Shown here: in pieces, positions 1 to 5,660 of the stretch
Layout of the letters: every line of letters begins with the position of its first letter
Numbering within the stretch: position 1 is the first letter of the stretch
Assembly (NCBI GenBank): GCA_903916165.1
Contig: CAIWVR010000637.1
Span: 1-6,491 of the forward strand
Length of the DNA: 6,491 nt
Origin: an uncultured Hyphomicrobiales bacterium
GTDB lineage: Bacteria; Pseudomonadota; Alphaproteobacteria; Rhizobiales; Beijerinckiaceae
Direction: 5' to 3'
Notes under the pieces: model-generated
What the model was told of the DNA's origin: nothing
The model's input: only the letters and a program-made list of their open reading frames with translations
The model's database searches: none
Made by a program: the position numbers and the translations under genes

Positions 1-344
1 AGGCCGCGCAGCATGTGGATATAGACGGCGACGAAGAACATCGAGGCGCCGTTGGCGTGGGTGTAGCGCAGGAACCAGCCCCAGTTCACGTCGCGCATGA
101 TGTGCTCGACGGAATTGAAGGCGAAATCGACATGCGCCGTGTAATGCATCGCCAGCACGATGCCGGTGATGATCTGGACACCGAGCATCAGCGAGAGGAT
201 GCCGCCGAAGGTCCAGAAATAGTTCAGGTTCTTCGGCGTCGGATAGGCGACGAAGGAGCTGTGGATGAGGCCCATGATCGGCAGCCGGCTCTCGAACCAG
301 CGGCCAAGGGCGCTCTTGGGAACGTATGTTGAGGGTCCGCTCAT
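1..344 (-). CDS. petB: Cytochrome b of the bc1 complex, N-terminal part (truncated by window edge)
   Basis: This is the membrane-embedded dihaem subunit of ubiquinol:cytochrome c reductase, which carries electrons between the two quinone sites in the cytoplasmic membrane. The 114 visible codons begin [16 protein letters not shown] and run leftwards off the window. Seen directly: the family sequence around residues 34-40 (YPTPKNL), the first membrane helix at about 42-67 ([16 protein letters not shown] onward), and the strongly conserved stretch [12 protein letters not shown] followed by YIHMLRG. H96 and H110 in that stretch correspond to the first histidine of the ligand pairs for the two haems. 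The other two ligands and the PEWY motif lie beyond the window. The ATG at 342-344 is chosen because the family's N-terminus starts there; the ribosome site is weak (AGAG about 8 bases upstream). It lies 80 bases after petA on the same strand, so petA-petB are the first genes of a pet/fbc operon, with petC (cytochrome c1) expected next. Confidence 0.97.
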   Translation of the reverse strand, partial: MSGPSTYVPKSALGRWFESRLPIMGLIHSSFVAYPTPKNLNYFWTFGGILSLMLGVQIITGIVLAMHYTAHVDFAFNSVEHIMRDVNWGWFLRYTHANGASMFFVAVYIHMLRG

Positions 345-393
345 GTCAGTCACTCTGTTCTGAATGTCTCAATCGCTAGCGCGGAAAGCGCAA

Positions 394-417
394 AAACCCG
401 GGCGTCGGCCCGGGTTT
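394..417 (-). terminator. Terminator-like hairpin between petA and petB
   Basis: A perfect 10-bp inverted repeat (394-403 AAACCCGGGC against 408-417 GCCCGGGTTT) encloses a 4-base loop. Read on the minus strand it begins 7 bases after the petA stop codon and is followed by T residues (the last three Ts of the stem plus two more, then G), so it looks like an intrinsic terminator with a short U-tract. It sits inside an operon, before petB, with no obvious new promoter in the remaining 49 bases. It is therefore more likely a partial terminator or an mRNA-stabilising 3' stem that sets the ratio of Rieske to cytochrome b messages than a full stop. The structure is seen; the role is inferred. Confidence 0.6.
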
Positions 418-424
418 GAAAGAA

Positions 425-943
425 TCAGCCGATCCTCACCTTGGTATCGGCGACAAACTGGTACTGCGGCACTTCGAGGTTGCGCGGAGCCGGACCCTTG
501 CGGATGCGCCCGGACGTATCATAGTGAGAGCCATGGCAGGGGCAAAACCAGCCCTCGTAATCGCCCTGATGACCGAGCGGCACGCAGCCAAGGTGCGTGC
601 ACACGCCCACGACAACCAGCCATTCCGGCTTCTTGACGCGCTCGGCGTCGGTCTGCGGATCTGGCAGCGAGGCGACCGGGGTCGCTTCGGCGTCCTTGAT
701 CTCCTTGGGCGTGCGATGGCGCACAAACACCGGCTTGCCGCGCCACTTGACCGTCATGATACCGCCCGACGGCAGCGAGCTGATGTCGACTTCCGTCGAG
801 GCCAGCGCCAGCGTCGAGGCGTCCGGGTTCATCTGGCTGATCAAAGGCCAGGCAATGGCACCTGCCCCGACCGCTCCGACCGCGGCGGTGGAGATATAAA
901 GAAAGTCCCTACGGGTCGGCTCGACCGCCGTTGCTTCTGCCAC
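425..943 (-). CDS. petA: Rieske iron-sulfur protein of the bc1 complex
   Basis: This is the ubiquinol-cytochrome c reductase iron-sulfur subunit. It takes the first electron from ubiquinol on the periplasmic side through a [2Fe-2S] cluster and passes it to cytochrome c1. The product is 172 aa, normal for the alphaproteobacterial family. Residues 10-15 (TRRDFL) form a twin-arginine motif, followed by a hydrophobic anchor at about 14-36, as expected for a Tat-inserted, uncleaved Rieske protein. The cluster motifs are complete: CTHLGC (C115, H117, C120) and CPCHGSHYD (C134, C136, H137). C115, H117, C134 and H137 are the expected cluster ligands, and C120/C136 the stabilising disulfide. The start is placed at a GTG at 941-943, giving (V/M)[12 protein letters not shown], which matches the family; a GGGGG tract lies 6 bases upstream. 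The reading frame stays open upstream to 1324, but that extension has no Rieske similarity and runs into trmL. The gene is upstream of petB and divergent from trmL. Confidence 0.97.
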   Translation of the reverse strand: MAEATAVEPTRRDFLYISTAAVGAVGAGAIAWPLISQMNPDASTLALASTEVDISSLPSGGIMTVKWRGKPVFVRHRTPKEIKDAEATPVASLPDPQTDAERVKKPEWLVVVGVCTHLGCVPLGHQGDYEGWFCPCHGSHYDTSGRIRKGPAPRNLEVPQYQFVADTKVRIG

Positions 944-1272
944 GATAAACCCCCAAATCCTTCTCGTCTCGGGCCCGCCGCGACGTCGCGCGCCTCGCAC
1001 GACATCCAGGCGGAGGGCACCCGGGGCCGGCCACGCCGGTCGCCCGGTCGAATTACGGCTGGCACCCATCCGCCGCAATGCGACCCATCGCCACCGTGAC
1101 CGCATTCCGACGGCCCCGGGAGCTGGATCTTGCTGCTGGGCGGGCGTTGTTTCGCACCCTTCTTGGCGCTTGTCCATAGTAACGGTGTCGTGACATCGTC
1201 TCATCCAGAGGGTGTTGCTAAAGAGATGACCGGCGCGCCGCCACAGCCACACAGGTCCGGATTCCCGACCCC
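944..1272. promoter_or_regulatory. Divergent intergenic region between petA and trmL
   Basis: This 329-base stretch must carry the promoter of the bc1 operon (leftwards) and that of trmL-hemF (rightwards). No convincing gene, RNA or operator is visible. It is GC-rich, so long open frames cross it by chance in several phases. One weak sigma-70-like arrangement can be seen on the minus strand: ATGAGA (1199-1204) and TACTAT (1176-1181) separated by 17 bases, each matching consensus at 4 of 6 positions. It would give petA a leader of over 200 bases. I give that box pair low weight; the promoter-containing nature of the interval follows from the gene orientations. Confidence 0.45.
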
Positions 1273-1782
1273 ATGAGTTTTTCCATCGATGACGATCCGG
1301 CAGCCGGGGCCGCTCGCCTGACACTGGCGCTCTACCAGCCGGACATTCCCCAAAATGCCGGGACCATGTTGCGCGCCTGCGCCTGCCTCGGCGTCGGTGC
1401 CGCGATCATCGAGCCGGCCGGGTTTCCGGTCTCGGACCGGCATTTCCGCCGTTCGGGGATGGATTACCTCGATCATGTCGAGATCACGCGCCACATGTCG
1501 TTTGCCACCTTCGAGGATTGGCGGGCCGGGGCCGGGCGTCGTCTTGTCCTGCTGACAACGACCGGCGCGACCCCCTATACGGATTTTGCCTTCCGTCACG
1601 GCGACGTCTTGATGGTCGGGCGCGAATCGGCGGGCGCGCCAGCACAGGTGCACGAGGCTGCCGATGCGCGAATCATCATCCCGATGCGCGCGGGCTTGCG
1701 CTCGCTCAATGTCGCCATGGCCGCCGCCATGGCATTGGGTGAGGCGTTGCGTCAATTGAGGAACGGGCCATGCAAGGCATGA
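1273..1782 (+). CDS. trmL: tRNA (cytidine/uridine-34-2'-O)-methyltransferase TrmL
   Basis: This is a cytoplasmic SpoU/TrmD (SPOUT) family enzyme that uses S-adenosylmethionine to methylate the 2'-OH of the wobble nucleotide in certain leucine tRNAs. The product is 169 aa, slightly longer than E. coli TrmL (about 157) because of a roughly 15-residue N-terminal extension. The three SPOUT motifs are present in order: motif 1 at 19-40 ([19 protein letters not shown], with N28 and R34), motif 2 at 111-123 ([13 protein letters not shown], with E118) and motif 3 at 134-153 ([17 protein letters not shown], with S144 and N146). The trefoil-knot core is therefore complete. The ATG at 1273 has no strong ribosome site; a start nearer L16-L18 is conceivable but no better ATG exists before motif 1. 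Its 3' end overlaps hemF by 13 bases, implying co-transcription. An older family label is CspR/SpoU methylase. Confidence 0.93.
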   Translation: MSFSIDDDPAAGAARLTLALYQPDIPQNAGTMLRACACLGVGAAIIEPAGFPVSDRHFRRSGMDYLDHVEITRHMSFATFEDWRAGAGRRLVLLTTTGATPYTDFAFRHGDVLMVGRESAGAPAQVHEAADARIIIPMRAGLRSLNVAMAAAMALGEALRQLRNGPCKA

Positions 1783-2693
1783 ATGAGTCGCCGATGGAAT
1801 CGCGCAAGGCGCAGGCGCGGGCCTGGTTCGAAAATCTGCAGGATCAGATCATCGCCGCCTTCGAGGCGCTTGAGGACGAGTGTCTGGGGCCGTTCAACGA
1901 CGAGGCCCCGATCATGCCCGGGCGCTTCGAGCGCAAGCCCTGGGCGCGCGAGAATCACGACGGAGCGCCCGGCGGTGGCGGGCGCATGGGCCTCCTGCAT
2001 GGACGCTTTTTCGAGAAGGCCGGCGTCCACACTTCGACGGTGTTCGGCACGTTCGCACCGGAATTTGCCAAGCAGATCCCCGGTGCCGATGAGGACCCGC
2101 GCTTCTGGGCGTCCGGCATTTCCCTGATCGCGCATCCCTGGAACCCGAACGCGCCCACTGTCCACATGAACACGCGTTTCGTTGTCACGTCGAAAGCCTG
2201 GTTTGGCGGCGGCGGCGATCTGACGCCGGTGCTGATGAAGCGCCGCACGCAGGACGATCGCGACACGCGGGATTTCCATGCTGCCTTCGAGGCCGCTTGC
2301 GGACGCCATGCCGATGTTGCTGATTACGCGAAATACAAGGCGTGGTGCGATGAGTATTTCTGGCTGAAGCACCGCAACGAGCCGCGCGGGGTCGGGGGCA
2401 TTTTTTATGACTATCTCAACTCGGCCGATGACGCGCACAACAGCGCCTGGGAGGCCGATCTCGCTTTCACGCGCGATGTCGGCACAAGTTTCCTGAAAGT
2501 CTATCCAGACATTGCACGGCGCAACATGGGCCTGCCCTGGACTGCCGCGCAGCGCGACGAGCAGCTCGTGCGTCGTGGTCGTTACGTGGAGTTTAATCTG
2601 CTCTATGACCGGGGCACGATCTTTGGACTCAAAACCGGTGGCAATGTCGATTCCATCCTGTCATCGATGCCGCCACTGGTGAAATGGCCGTGA
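1770..2693 (+). CDS. hemF: Oxygen-dependent coproporphyrinogen-III oxidase
   Basis: This soluble enzyme catalyses the oxidative decarboxylation of two propionate side chains of coproporphyrinogen III to give protoporphyrinogen IX, using O2; it belongs to the haem pathway. The product is 307 aa, the usual bacterial length. Conserved blocks in order: GGGGRMG (68-74); [15 protein letters not shown] (122-136); [10 protein letters not shown] (144-153); [18 protein letters not shown] (190-207) continuing into [11 protein letters not shown] (207-217); and [20 protein letters not shown] (268-287) with the terminal [10 protein letters not shown]. All the family's key residues appear intact, so it should be active. 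The ATG at 1770 is preferred because GAGG ends 8 bases upstream (1758-1761). A second in-frame ATG at 1779 overlaps the trmL stop as ATGA but has poorer ribosome-site spacing. The O2 requirement indicates an aerobic or facultative host, consistent with the neighbouring bc1 genes. Confidence 0.97.
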   Translation: MQGMNESPMESRKAQARAWFENLQDQIIAAFEALEDECLGPFNDEAPIMPGRFERKPWARENHDGAPGGGGRMGLLHGRFFEKAGVHTSTVFGTFAPEFAKQIPGADEDPRFWASGISLIAHPWNPNAPTVHMNTRFVVTSKAWFGGGGDLTPVLMKRRTQDDRDTRDFHAAFEAACGRHADVADYAKYKAWCDEYFWLKHRNEPRGVGGIFYDYLNSADDAHNSAWEADLAFTRDVGTSFLKVYPDIARRNMGLPWTAAQRDEQLVRRGRYVEFNLLYDRGTIFGLKTGGNVDSILSSMPPLVKWP

Positions 2694-2697
2694 GACC

Positions 2698-3078
2698 CTA
2701 GCCGGGATGGAACGTCCACAGCTTGTTGCCGAGAAAACTCCAGAACTGGATGATGCCGGTCGTCAGCAATTGGGCGGCGAGATAGGGAATGCCGAGCTTG
2801 TTGACGAGAAGCAACATCAGCACCCAGGTCATCAGAAAGCCCACGCCCGCAACCAGCGCGAAGCGCCAGACCGCCTCGCTGTGAGCACGGTCGCTGACAA
2901 AAGTATGCCGACGATTCAGCCAGTAGGATGTCACGCCACCGCAGAAATATCCGACCAGTGTCGCCTTGACCGGCGTCCAGCCGAAAACTTCGACAAGCGT
3001 CACCAGCGCGCCATAGTGCGCGAGCACGGCGAACAGGCCGACGATGACGAAGGCGGACATCTGGCGAGTGAGCAACAT
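2698..3078 (-). CDS. GtrA family small membrane protein (PF04138-like)
   Basis: This 126-aa protein is almost entirely membrane-embedded, with four predicted helices at about 7-28, 36-55, 71-92 and 97-117. Two family signatures are visible in mirrored positions: SYWLNRRHTF (51-60) and SFLGNKLWTF (114-123), the pattern of a Tyr/Phe-x-x-Asn-Arg/Lys-x-x-Thr-Phe motif at the ends of helices 2 and 4. GtrA proteins are thought to flip polyprenyl-phosphate-linked sugars across the membrane for O-antigen, teichoic acid or arabinan modification. The substrate cannot be read from the sequence. The start is well supported: AGGAG lies 6 bases before the ATG (complement of 3085-3089). The stop lies 4 bases from the convergent hemF stop. 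No glycosyltransferase partner, commonly adjacent to gtrA genes, lies in the window. The next gene (3457) is divergent. Confidence 0.88.
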   Translation of the reverse strand: MLLTRQMSAFVIVGLFAVLAHYGALVTLVEVFGWTPVKATLVGYFCGGVTSYWLNRRHTFVSDRAHSEAVWRFALVAGVGFLMTWVLMLLLVNKLGIPYLAAQLLTTGIIQFWSFLGNKLWTFHPG

Positions 3079-3456
3079 GGGCTTCTCCTAGCCTGTAGAC
3101 CTTTCGCTGTCACCAGCGGCTTTTGCCGCCATAGGCCTCCCCGCCGGCGAGGCCGCACGTCTTCTGAGCTGCCGGTTGTCATTTCGGGCGCGCAAAGGCT
3201 ATGTGCTGGCCGGGAGGCCGCACCACCGCTTCGCACTGGCGTCAGATTGATTTGTCCGATCACGAGCAATGCTTTAGTTTATCAGTCACCATTTTAGATT
3301 ATGTCTCGTTTTTTCATTGATTGTTGCGCCCCACATGCCCGCCTTTTTTCTGATCGGACCGCTGGTTTTTGACCGTGGCGCCATGGTTTTCCATGCTGCG
3401 TACGAAGGTCGGTCACCCCTCGTCCTTCAGGGTCGTCAGGCTGTGGGAGGTCGGCG
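3079..3456. promoter_or_regulatory. Divergent intergenic region with an AT-rich block
   Basis: This 378-base spacer separates gtrA (leftwards) from the 660-codon gene (rightwards). No gene is recognisable in any frame. The stretch 3271-3320 has only 15 G or C in 50 bases, in sharp contrast to the GC-rich surroundings, and is the likely promoter area for one or both genes. Candidate boxes are weak. On the plus strand, TTGTCC (3252-3257) and TAGTTT (3275-3280) are 17 bases apart. On the minus strand, TAAAAT (3291-3296) and CATAAT (3298-3303) each match the -10 consensus at 5 of 6 positions but lack a good -35. The ribosome site of the rightward gene is strong: GGGAGG at 3445-3450, 6 bases before the ATG. 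Confidence 0.45.
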
Positions 3457-5439
3457 ATGAGGCGCGATTGGGACAAGGTCCCCGATAGTTACGCCGACAA
3501 CCCGGCCGGGCGCCGCCTCCTGCTTATTGCCCTCGCGCTGATTCCGTTCGCCGCATGCGCGGGCGTCGGCATGGATTTCGGCATGAGCTTCATGATGCGG
3601 CAGAGGCTGGACGCCGTCGCGCAATCGGCGCTGGCCTCGGCGCTGGCGCAAAGCCGCGCGCTGCGCGACGGGCATTCCAATGTCAGCGTCGAGGAGATGG
3701 AGCTGAAAGGGCGAGGCCGGTCCGATCTTGTTTTCAATGCCCAAAAACCCAATCTGCGCGACATTCGGACGACATTCACGCTGACACGACAGGCCACCAG
3801 TAACGTCTTCGACGCCAAGGTCACCTATGTCGCCAGCATCAACACGACGTTCCTGCGGTTCGTCGGTGTCCGTGATCTTGATGTGGCAGGCGAGGCCGTG
3901 ACGACATGGGTGGCGCGCGACGCGCTGATCGACGAGAATTTCGACGAACAGCAGGTCGAACTCGCCGGGCTGGCCCGCAAGCTTCTGCCAGCGCAGGCCG
4001 GCTGGCAATCCGACGACCGCACGCGGGGCGGGCAGGGCGGCGTCATCCAGTTGGCCGTGGCCGAACGCTATCCCGGGCCGCCGCCGCCCAAGGGCGTCAA
4101 GATCGCCCTCGAGCTCGATACGGAAAACGGCAATACGGCGGTGAGCCGGAAAGTGTCACTCGAGCCGGGCGCGCATCAATTGCGCTACTGGTATCGGGAT
4201 CGTGTCGAGAACGACCGGACATTGCCCGCGTGGCTTTGTGGAACCCGCGAGGATGACATCGAGTGGATGACGGCGCGCGATCAGGGCAGGGTCGGCGGCA
4301 CCAATCGCATGTCCGTTTACCTATCCGCGGCGACGGGTCCCGCCCCGCCGCCGGCCATGACCCTCAACGCCTCGACGCGGGTCGATTCCTGCTACAGTTC
4401 CGGCTATCGCTGGATCCAGCGCGCGGTCAAGATCGATATCCTGTCGCGTGGCGATTACTGGCTGACCTTCCGCGGCGAGGGGCGCCCGGACGGAATCGGC
4501 GCGGCCATCGCCAACATCCTGTTCTGTCGCGAGCCCTGCGCCGACGAAGGTGTCCTGCCGCCACCAACGAGCAATTATCCGTGGCGTCCCGGCGAGTTGC
4601 TGTTCGAGGACCGGTTCACGTCATCCGGCCTCGATCCGCTTGCTACCTCACCCGGCCAGTCCGGTGGCTGGGCCTACCTCCCGCCGGGCTGGACCGTCTG
4701 GCCCGGGCGCTCGGTCAATGACCGGGCTGGGCCGGGCGGCTTGCCGGGCTTCGTCGAACTCGATGCGGCCTCCGGCGACGGTTTCGAAAATGCGCGCATG
4801 GGGCGTGCCTTCCTGCTGACGCCGGGCTTCTACCAGCTGCGCTATGTCTATTCGGTCGGGCCGAACTCGCCGCACAAGGCCATCGCCTGCAATTATTTCG
4901 GGCTGGAGGCCGCATTGCAGCGCATCGCCCGCGTCGCTGGCGCCGACACGCATCGAATCAATGTCATTATCGACCCGGACCGCCCCTATCTGCACCCTGA
5001 ATTGACCGGGGCCGATATGGCGTCGCGCAGCGGCACGACTGAAGCGCTGAAGCTGAACTGGTTTTCGGCCGGGCGCGTGCTGGAGCGCGATACCAGCGGC
5101 GTGAAACGCCAGGCGCTGCCGGACATGAGCAATACGGTCGATTTCTGTGCGGGAGCACCGCCGGGCGTCGGGGTCAATCGCGAGATCAGTTTCCGGATCG
5201 ACCAGGCGGGCCTGTACTGGATCACCTTTGCCGCCGAAGGCCCGGCTGATGGCGAGGGCGGCCGCATCGCCGCTGTCCAGCTTTTCGCCACCGGAACGAG
5301 CTACAGCGGACAGGGCATTCCACGCATCATTCGCACGACCGAGCGTGGCGACATCACCACGCCGCCGCCCGGCGCCCTGCTCATCCAGCCGCCGGCCTCG
5401 CTGGGCCAGCGCGCCCTTTATCGCGTGCAGGTTCAATAG
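3457..5439 (+). CDS. TadE/TadG-like membrane-anchored protein with duplicated galactose-binding-like region
   Basis: I do not recognise this 660-aa protein as a named gene. Residues 1-20 are polar with a basic end (RR19-20). A hydrophobic helix follows at about 20-39 (LLLIALALIPFAACAGVGMD), then an amphipathic stretch RQRLDAVAQSALASALAQSR (48-67). This is the layout of TadE/TadG Flp-pilus assembly proteins (helix, then R-x-x-L-D-x-x-A-x-x-A-A). A pilin-like segment at about 103-150 ends in TTFLRFVGVRDLDVAGEAVT, again typical of TadE/TadG. The protein should be inserted N-in with about 620 residues outside the cytoplasm. Residues 157-357 and 381-611 are two related units (separate entries) resembling beta-sandwich sugar-binding modules: each has ELD, a PG-x-x-QLRY-x-Y strand and a YW(L/I)TF strand. 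Proline-rich linkers occur at 206-211, 295-299, 368-370 and 636-638. No von Willebrand A (MIDAS) motif or sorting signal is seen. The strong ribosome site supports this start. No other tad gene is in the window, so a role in a pilus or as a surface lectin is inference. Confidence 0.75.
   Translation: MRRDWDKVPDSYADNPAGRRLLLIALALIPFAACAGVGMDFGMSFMMRQRLDAVAQSALASALAQSRALRDGHSNVSVEEMELKGRGRSDLVFNAQKPNLRDIRTTFTLTRQATSNVFDAKVTYVASINTTFLRFVGVRDLDVAGEAVTTWVARDALIDENFDEQQVELAGLARKLLPAQAGWQSDDRTRGGQGGVIQLAVAERYPGPPPPKGVKIALELDTENGNTAVSRKVSLEPGAHQLRYWYRDRVENDRTLPAWLCGTREDDIEWMTARDQGRVGGTNRMSVYLSAATGPAPPPAMTLNASTRVDSCYSSGYRWIQRAVKIDILSRGDYWLTFRGEGRPDGIGAAIANILFCREPCADEGVLPPPTSNYPWRPGELLFEDRFTSSGLDPLATSPGQSGGWAYLPPGWTVWPGRSVNDRAGPGGLPGFVELDAASGDGFENARMGRAFLLTPGFYQLRYVYSVGPNSPHKAIACNYFGLEAALQRIARVAGADTHRINVIIDPDRPYLHPELTGADMASRSGTTEALKLNWFSAGRVLERDTSGVKRQALPDMSNTVDFCAGAPPGVGVNREISFRIDQAGLYWITFAAEGPADGEGGRIAAVQLFATGTSYSGQGIPRIIRTTERGDITTPPPGALLIQPPASLGQRALYRVQVQ
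3925..4527 (+). repeat. Protein-level repeat unit A of the 660-aa gene (residues 157-357)
   Basis: Unit A begins LIDENF and ends IANILFC. Landmarks are ELDTENGN at 219-226, VSLEPGAHQLRYWYRDR at 233-249, TNRMSVYL at 282-289, VDSC at 309-312 and the block GDYWLTFRGEGRPDGIG at 332-348. The order and spacing match unit B. The ELD/NG/V-x-L-x-PG-x-x-Q-L-R-Y-x-Y pattern is what I would expect of a galactose-binding-like (DUF642-type) jelly roll, a family call made by eye. C261 and C312 have counterparts in unit B; C357 and C361 (CREPC) at its end do not. Confidence 0.65.
4597..5289 (+). repeat. Protein-level repeat unit B of the 660-aa gene (residues 381-611)
   Basis: Unit B begins LLFEDRF and ends AAVQLFA. 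Landmarks parallel unit A: a GW-rich N-terminal portion (GGWAYLPPGWTVW at 403-415), ELDAASGDG at 434-442, AFLLTPGFYQLRYVYS at 451-466, THRINVII at 498-505, VDFC at 561-564 and GLYWITFAAEGPADGEGG at 585-602. It is about 30 residues longer than unit A, with the extra length mainly between THRINV and VDFC. The two units are clearly diverged at the DNA level, so the duplication is old. C478 and C564 match C261 and C312 of unit A. Confidence 0.65.
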
Positions 5440-5440
5440 A

Positions 5441-5596
5441 GTGAGAGCCCCGAGTTTTCCTCTGGCGATCCGGGCGAGGGGGTTCCCACCACCCTTCTTT
5501 TCAGCTAAACAGCCACGACTTTCGGGCAGGGGCTTTCGCCCGAACGCCCCACAGGGGTTTTCGGAGGACGCGCTCCGGCCATTACGAGGCCGATAG
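5441..5596 (+). other. Possible arginine-rich leader ORF before carB (speculative)
   Basis: A frame starting at GTG 5441, one base after the stop of the 660-codon gene, runs 51 codons to a TAG at 5594-5596. That stop lies inside the loop of the terminator hairpin at 5587-5604. Several arginine codons occur, including CGA-GGC-CGA immediately before the stop. An AGG lies 9 bases upstream of the GTG, a weak ribosome site. Arginine is one end product of the carB pathway, so a leader-peptide attenuator is conceivable. Against this, chance frames in GC-rich DNA are routinely rich in Arg, Pro and Gly, and the frame is already open far upstream within the 660-codon gene. I list it as a hypothesis only. 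Confidence 0.15.
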
Positions 5597-5610
5597 CGCG
5601 GCCTTTTTTT
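5587..5610 (+). terminator. Intrinsic terminator between the 660-codon gene and carB
   Basis: The stem AGGCCG (5587-5592) pairs with CGGCCT (5599-5604) around the loop ATAGCG and leads directly into a run of seven T residues (5604-5610). This is a classic rho-independent terminator on the plus strand, although the stem is short. It ends 50 bases before the carB ATG. It either closes transcription from the upstream gene, with carB starting from a promoter in the GC-rich 50 bases that follow, or acts as an attenuator in a carB leader that begins earlier. Upstream, CGGGC (5523-5527) can pair with GCCCG (5538-5542), and CCCC/GGGG around ACA sits near 5547-5557, so other hairpins are possible in the same RNA. 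Confidence 0.7.
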
Positions 5611-5660
5611 GTGCGCGCGTCCAGCTTCCCGGCGGGGCCGCCCAACCAGACCGGACGACC

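Noticed and set aside
416..1099. A 227-codon plus-strand open frame across petA.
   Set aside because: It is antisense to the complete Rieske gene, and its Arg/Ala/Pro-rich sequence resembles no family I know.
944..1324. In-frame upstream extension of the Rieske frame to an ATG at 1324.
   Set aside because: The extra 127 codons have no Rieske similarity, are rich in Arg, Gly and Pro as expected of non-coding GC-rich DNA, and would overlap the start of trmL. The Tat motif begins about 10 residues after the chosen GTG.
1752..2438. A 228-codon minus-strand open frame across hemF.
   Set aside because: It lies wholly opposite the conserved hemF gene and shows no recognisable domain.
3134..3154. 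GGCCTC/GAGGCC inverted repeat with a 9-base loop upstream of gtrA.
   Set aside because: It has a six-base stem, a long loop and no U-tract on either strand; it may be chance.
2707..3297. A 196-codon plus-strand open frame opposite gtrA.
   Set aside because: gtrA on the other strand has four clear membrane helices and both family motifs; the plus frame is a shadow.
3372..3387. A 16-bp near-palindrome centred on GGCGCC upstream of the 660-codon gene, partly overlapping a CATGG-TTTT-CCATG hairpin.
   Set aside because: One mismatched pair in eight is not rare enough in a 378-base GC-rich spacer to call an operator.
4648..5436. A 262-codon minus-strand open frame opposite the C-terminal half of the 660-codon gene.
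   Set aside because: The plus-strand frame shows structured repeats, a membrane helix and a strong ribosome site, whereas the minus frame has none of these.
5440..5660. Presence of carA immediately upstream of carB.
   Set aside because: No CarA (glutamine amidotransferase) sequence is present; the gene before carB is the 660-codon membrane protein. Separation of carA and carB is common in alphaproteobacteria.
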